Positions 61,471 through 64,000 of a stretch of DNA of 64,000 nt are shown piece after piece. Location of the stretch: contig DUFD01000019.1 in assembly GCA_011171075.1 (NCBI GenBank), forward strand, positions 19,352 through 83,351. The letters run 5' to 3'. Source of the stretch: Dehalococcoidia bacterium. Its GTDB lineage: Bacteria > Chloroflexota > Dehalococcoidia > Dehalococcoidales > Fen-1064. The position numbers were made by a program, and so were the translations under genes. The notes under the pieces are model-generated. The model had not been told where the DNA came from. It made no database searches and saw nothing but the letters and a program-made list of their open reading frames with translations. Numbering within the stretch: position 1 is the stretch's first letter; each line of letters starts with the position of its first letter.

Positions 61471-62583
61471 CTATTTGAAGTCGATAACAAACTTCCCATC
61501 CTTATATAGCAACTCGTCGTCAACCTTGATTTCGCCGCCGTCACGCAGGTCACAGATGAGGTCCCAGTGGATGGCCGACTGGTTCTGGCTGCCGGAATCC
61601 GGATAGCCGGCACCGAGCGCCATATGGAAGCTGCCGTTTATTTTCTCGTCGAACAGTATCTGTTTGGTGAAGCGGGTGATGCCCTCGTTGGTGCCGATGG
61701 CAAACTCCCCGACACGCCGTGAGCCTTCGTCAGTATCGAGTGTTTTCTGTAAGAAGTCCTCGTTCTTATCGGCGGTGGCTTTAACGACACGCCCGCCCTC
61801 GAACCAGAGTCGAGCGCCGGTGACCTCCCGGCCGCTGTATATTGCCGGGTAGGAGAAGCAGACATGTCCCTCTAGACTGTCCTCCACCGGCCCGGTGAAG
61901 ACCTCGCCGTCCGGCATGTTATAGGTGCCGTCACAATTAATGAAGGTACGACCGGCGATACTGAGGTGGAGGTCGGTCTCGGGGCCAATAACGTGTACCC
62001 GCTCTTTTCCCCTGAGCCATTCGACTATTTTCTGCTGCCAGGCAGAGAACCGCCGCCAGTACCCTATCGGGTCGTCCATATCCGGCAAACAGGCGCCGTA
62101 GACGAAGTCCTCGTACTCGCTGAGGCTCATCTCGGCGTCCTGGGCACAGGCATTGGTGGGGAATATGGTTACAGTCCAGCGTAGTTCACCGGCTGCCGAA
62201 CGACGCATGAATATCTGCATTATCTCAGTGCCTGCCTGTCTGCGCATTACCATCTTGGCCGGGTCAACGTTGGAGAGTGCCTTCGTGTTCTCCTCGGCAG
62301 CAATAGCAATGCTGACGTCGTAGGTCTCCATAACCAATTTCAGTGGCTCCGGTATGTGCCGTAACTGCTCATCTGAGGCATAACGATATAGCAACTCCTC
62401 CATGCCGGAGAGTCGGGCTGTTACCATGGGGTGCCCGCCGGCCTGGAGCACCCTGGCGTAGACTTCCTTGACCAGCGGTTCGGCACCGGCTTCGACATTA
62501 ATCACTACCCTGTCTCCGGGCTTTACGGCCACCGAGTAGTTAACCAGCAGGTCGGCCAGTTTTTCAATTCTTTGGTCTGCCAT
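61471..62583 (-). CDS. M29-family aminopeptidase (thermophilic metallopeptidase)
   Basis: From the ATG at 62583 (AAGGAG 8 bases before) the protein has 370 residues. It matches M29 aminopeptidases: RIEKLADLLVNYSVAVKPGDRVVINVEAGAEPLVKEVYARVLQAGGHP, then NMPDGEVFTGPVEDSLEGHVCFSYPAIYSGREVTGARLWFEGGRVV, RRVGEFAIGTNEGI and GSFHMALGAGYPDSGSQNQSAIHWDLICDLR. These contain the Glu and His metal ligands. It removes N-terminal residues from peptides in the cytoplasm. Confidence 0.9.
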   Translation of the reverse strand: MADQRIEKLADLLVNYSVAVKPGDRVVINVEAGAEPLVKEVYARVLQAGGHPMVTARLSGMEELLYRYASDEQLRHIPEPLKLVMETYDVSIAIAAEENTKALSNVDPAKMVMRRQAGTEIMQIFMRRSAAGELRWTVTIFPTNACAQDAEMSLSEYEDFVYGACLPDMDDPIGYWRRFSAWQQKIVEWLRGKERVHVIGPETDLHLSIAGRTFINCDGTYNMPDGEVFTGPVEDSLEGHVCFSYPAIYSGREVTGARLWFEGGRVVKATADKNEDFLQKTLDTDEGSRRVGEFAIGTNEGITRFTKQILFDEKINGSFHMALGAGYPDSGSQNQSAIHWDLICDLRDGGEIKVDDELLYKDGKFVIDFK

Positions 62584-62616
62584 TGCTATTTCTCCTTGTT
62601 CGTTGAGATTGAGCAA

Positions 62617-62645
62617 ATTGTAGCACCTGCTCTGCTGAGTATCAA
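62617..62645 (-). promoter_or_regulatory. Promoter for the M29 aminopeptidase gene
   Basis: On the minus strand TTGATA (62640-62645) and TACAAT (62617-62622) are exactly 17 bases apart, about 34 bases before the ATG at 62583. Confidence 0.65.
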
Positions 62646-62660
62646 CGGGCGAAACCCGTC

Positions 62661-62704
62661 AACCTTTATCAAACGTTAACGAAACCTTTATGAAATATTT
62701 AGAT
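62661..62704. promoter_or_regulatory. Tandem 11-bp repeat operator between the aminopeptidase and the small ORF
   Basis: Units begin at 62661, 62672 and 62683: AACCTTTATCA, AACGTTAACGA and AACCTTTATGA, with a weak fourth AATATTTAGAT at 62694. Units 1 and 3 differ at one base. The 11-bp step is that of OmpR/PhoB-family sites, but the sequence differs from the GGTTAG boxes, so another regulator is implied. Confidence 0.5.
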
Positions 62705-62767
62705 TATTTACGCCCGTCTTTATGTTTGCGTGGTAGATTGAGGGTACATCGGAAGGGGAGGCAGCTC

Positions 62768-62869
62768 ATGGAGAGTTTTGTGATAAAGGGAAAAGCCAAG
62801 ACGGTTTTCAAGCTGGTAGAGATGCTGGCTAAGGCAGAGGAGAGCGAACGGAAAGGGAAAAAGAAGTAG
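62768..62869 (+). CDS. 33-residue basic small protein, unknown
   Basis: A short ORF of 34 codons including the stop has GGAAGGGGAGG in front of the ATG. The product starts MESFVIKGKAKTVFKLVEML and ends in a run of Lys and Arg, with a charged helix likely. It is bounded by a tandem-repeat operator upstream and a strong terminator 37 bases downstream, so it looks like a separate, regulated transcription unit. I do not recognise the protein. The unit could also make a small regulatory RNA. Confidence 0.6.
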   Translation: MESFVIKGKAKTVFKLVEMLAKAEESERKGKKK

Positions 62870-62905
62870 TTCGAGTGCTAATCTGCCCGGGCATAACAAC
62901 GCAGG

Positions 62906-62938
62906 ACAGCGGGCCGGACCACCGGCCCGCTGTTTTTT
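62906..62938 (+). terminator. Rho-independent terminator after the small ORF
   Basis: ACAGCGGGCCGG and CCGGCCCGCTGT form a perfect 12-bp stem with a 4-base loop (ACCA). With the last T of the stem it makes a run of six T (62933-62938). Confidence 0.9.
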
Positions 62939-62967
62939 GTGACTAATAGTGGTTGCTCATTGTAAGC

Positions 62968-63999
62968 TTATTTAAAGACATTTCTGATATCAGGGTGCAG
63001 GGCATCACCAATCTTCTCGATGGCGCTCCGGCGGAACTTGGTTACTTCTATCATTTCGTCTTCGAACTCGATTGATGACCAGAGCCGCTCGGGATGGAAG
63101 TAGATATCGTCAACCGCCCTGACGGCTGCCGGCACCTGGAATCCGGTAGGTGAGTCTACCCAGTCCTCCAGACCGCCTCTGAACAGAGAGTCAAGGATGC
63201 CCAGAGTGTGCTCCAGTTTGATATCGAGGTAGCTGTTCCCCTGGGCGATGGCGCCGGTATTGAGTATGTAGTACTGCAAATTGGGCAGGCCTTTCAGTAT
63301 CTCATAGAATATGTTGGCATGCTCGGCCTGGCTACCGGCAACAAACGGGTCATAGAAAAACTCGGTGCGTAACCTGCCTGCCCTTGTGGGGTCACCGGCT
63401 GACGACTCCATTGCCTGTCCAAGTACCATGAAGGCGACTGCCTGTCGTAAGTTCAGCTTGGCAAGGGCTGGCATGGAAGGCTGGCGGGTGATAAGTATCA
63501 GGTTGTCGACCTTTTCGACGTCTATGAAAGGGCTGGCGTGCATGAAGTCCCTTCTCTGGATAATCGCCCGACCGTTGGAAGTGCTGGCCAGGTCGTAAAA
63601 GTTGAAGTCATCGTTTTCGTCAACAAAGATGTTCTCACCGAAGGTATCAGGGCGGAGTAGACCATAGTAGATTTCCTCCTGCTCTCCAGGATTGACGTTT
63701 TCGGTTTTGACGTAGAGGCCACCCAGTTCGAAGCCATAAAAAGAGCCGTCCGGCATTAGGGTACCACCATCATCCTGTACCAGCCATGATTTCTCCTTGC
63801 CTTTCCGTGCTAGGGCGCGGCCGGTGGTGGTTGTCTTCCCGTTAGCACTGAGGGCAACCAGCAGCGAACACGTCGTGCGGTAATCGCCATGAGACGACTG
63901 TAAGAAATCCTGGCGGCAGCCGGCGTGCAGAAAAATGCCTCCCTTTCTTGTCTTGGCAGCCCAGTCTTCGGAGGCAAATACCCCTTTCTTGTATTCACC
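62968..63999 (-). CDS. Phosphoenolpyruvate carboxykinase (ATP-type), N-terminus beyond window
   Basis: The frame is open from the window end, so 343 residues of the C-terminal part are seen. The kinase-type P-loop reads LSANGKTTTT, then WLVQDDGGTLMPDGSFYGFELGGLYVKTENVNPGEQEEIYYGLLRPDTFGENIFV. This follows the ATP-PEPCK order of nucleotide loop, acidic metal site and GG-YAKT-like segment (GGLYVKT). It interconverts oxaloacetate and PEP with ATP. The P-loop lacks the first Gly of the usual GLSGTGKTT form, so this is a divergent member. The terminator at 62906 faces the other way. Confidence 0.75.
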   Translation of the reverse strand, partial: GEYKKGVFASEDWAAKTRKGGIFLHAGCRQDFLQSSHGDYRTTCSLLVALSANGKTTTTGRALARKGKEKSWLVQDDGGTLMPDGSFYGFELGGLYVKTENVNPGEQEEIYYGLLRPDTFGENIFVDENDDFNFYDLASTSNGRAIIQRRDFMHASPFIDVEKVDNLILITRQPSMPALAKLNLRQAVAFMVLGQAMESSAGDPTRAGRLRTEFFYDPFVAGSQAEHANIFYEILKGLPNLQYYILNTGAIAQGNSYLDIKLEHTLGILDSLFRGGLEDWVDSPTGFQVPAAVRAVDDIYFHPERLWSSIEFEDEMIEVTKFRRSAIEKIGDALHPDIRNVFK

Positions 64000-64000
64000 G

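Noticed and set aside
1..64000. CRISPR arrays, insertion sequences or prophage genes
   Set aside because: No regularly spaced direct repeats of CRISPR length, transposases or phage genes were seen; the only short-period repeats are the 11-bp operator boxes.

Overview
The window looks like a piece of a Chloroflexota chromosome, most likely class Dehalococcoidia. This is an inference from gene content: a serA plus class V aminotransferase pair, an ATP-type PEP carboxykinase, DUF1015 and DUF3237 proteins, B12-binding radical SAM enzymes, and an exopolysaccharide locus with no outer-membrane exporter. Base composition appears moderate. No 16S rRNA gene is present to confirm the taxonomy.

Region 1 (1-29463, all minus strand) is an exopolysaccharide locus. 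Read in the direction of transcription it starts with a large multidomain regulator, then UDP-glucose dehydrogenase, the membrane sugar-phosphate transferase that starts the repeat unit, a three-gene amino-sugar module (oxidoreductase, acetyltransferase, aminotransferase), a Wzz-type chain-length protein, an NAD-dependent epimerase, nine glycosyltransferases, a nucleotidyltransferase-kinase fusion, a B12 radical SAM enzyme, a methyltransferase, a Wzy-type polymerase and a Wzx-type flippase. It ends in a secreted parallel beta-helix protein cut by the window start.

Region 2 (29464-31606, plus) holds an OmpR-family response regulator and a soluble histidine kinase. Region 3 (31603-39771, minus) holds a B12 radical SAM protein, a formyltransferase, a PP-loop sugar amidotransferase, a phosphatidylserine-decarboxylase-like protein, an ATP-grasp ligase, a FemAB-like acyltransferase and a polysaccharide deacetylase. 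I do not recognise this combination as a described pathway. Three intergenic sites (25438, 29518, 39782) each carry four tandem 11-bp repeats based on GGTTAG. Each lies just upstream of a -10-like hexamer facing a minus-strand gene. Together they suggest one regulon, controlled by an OmpR-type factor, covering the regulator, the polysaccharide locus and the deacetylase.

Region 4 (40091-42537) has a membrane-anchored methyltransferase, tRNA-Thr(CGU) and a membrane-anchored transglutaminase-like protein. Region 5 (43147-49743) is a branched-chain-amino-acid-type ABC transporter split over both strands: the binding protein and two permeases run plus, while an acyl-CoA ligase and the two ATPases run minus, and the permease and ATPase stop codons overlap. 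Region 6 (50075-56153, plus) is housekeeping: ribF, tyrS, aminotransferase, serA and an adenosine-deaminase-family gene. Region 7 (56187-64000) is a set of mostly minus-strand metabolic and unknown genes (DUF1015, two SnoaL-like proteins, DinB, DUF3237, M29 aminopeptidase). It also has a 33-residue ORF with its own terminator and a PEP carboxykinase cut by the window end.
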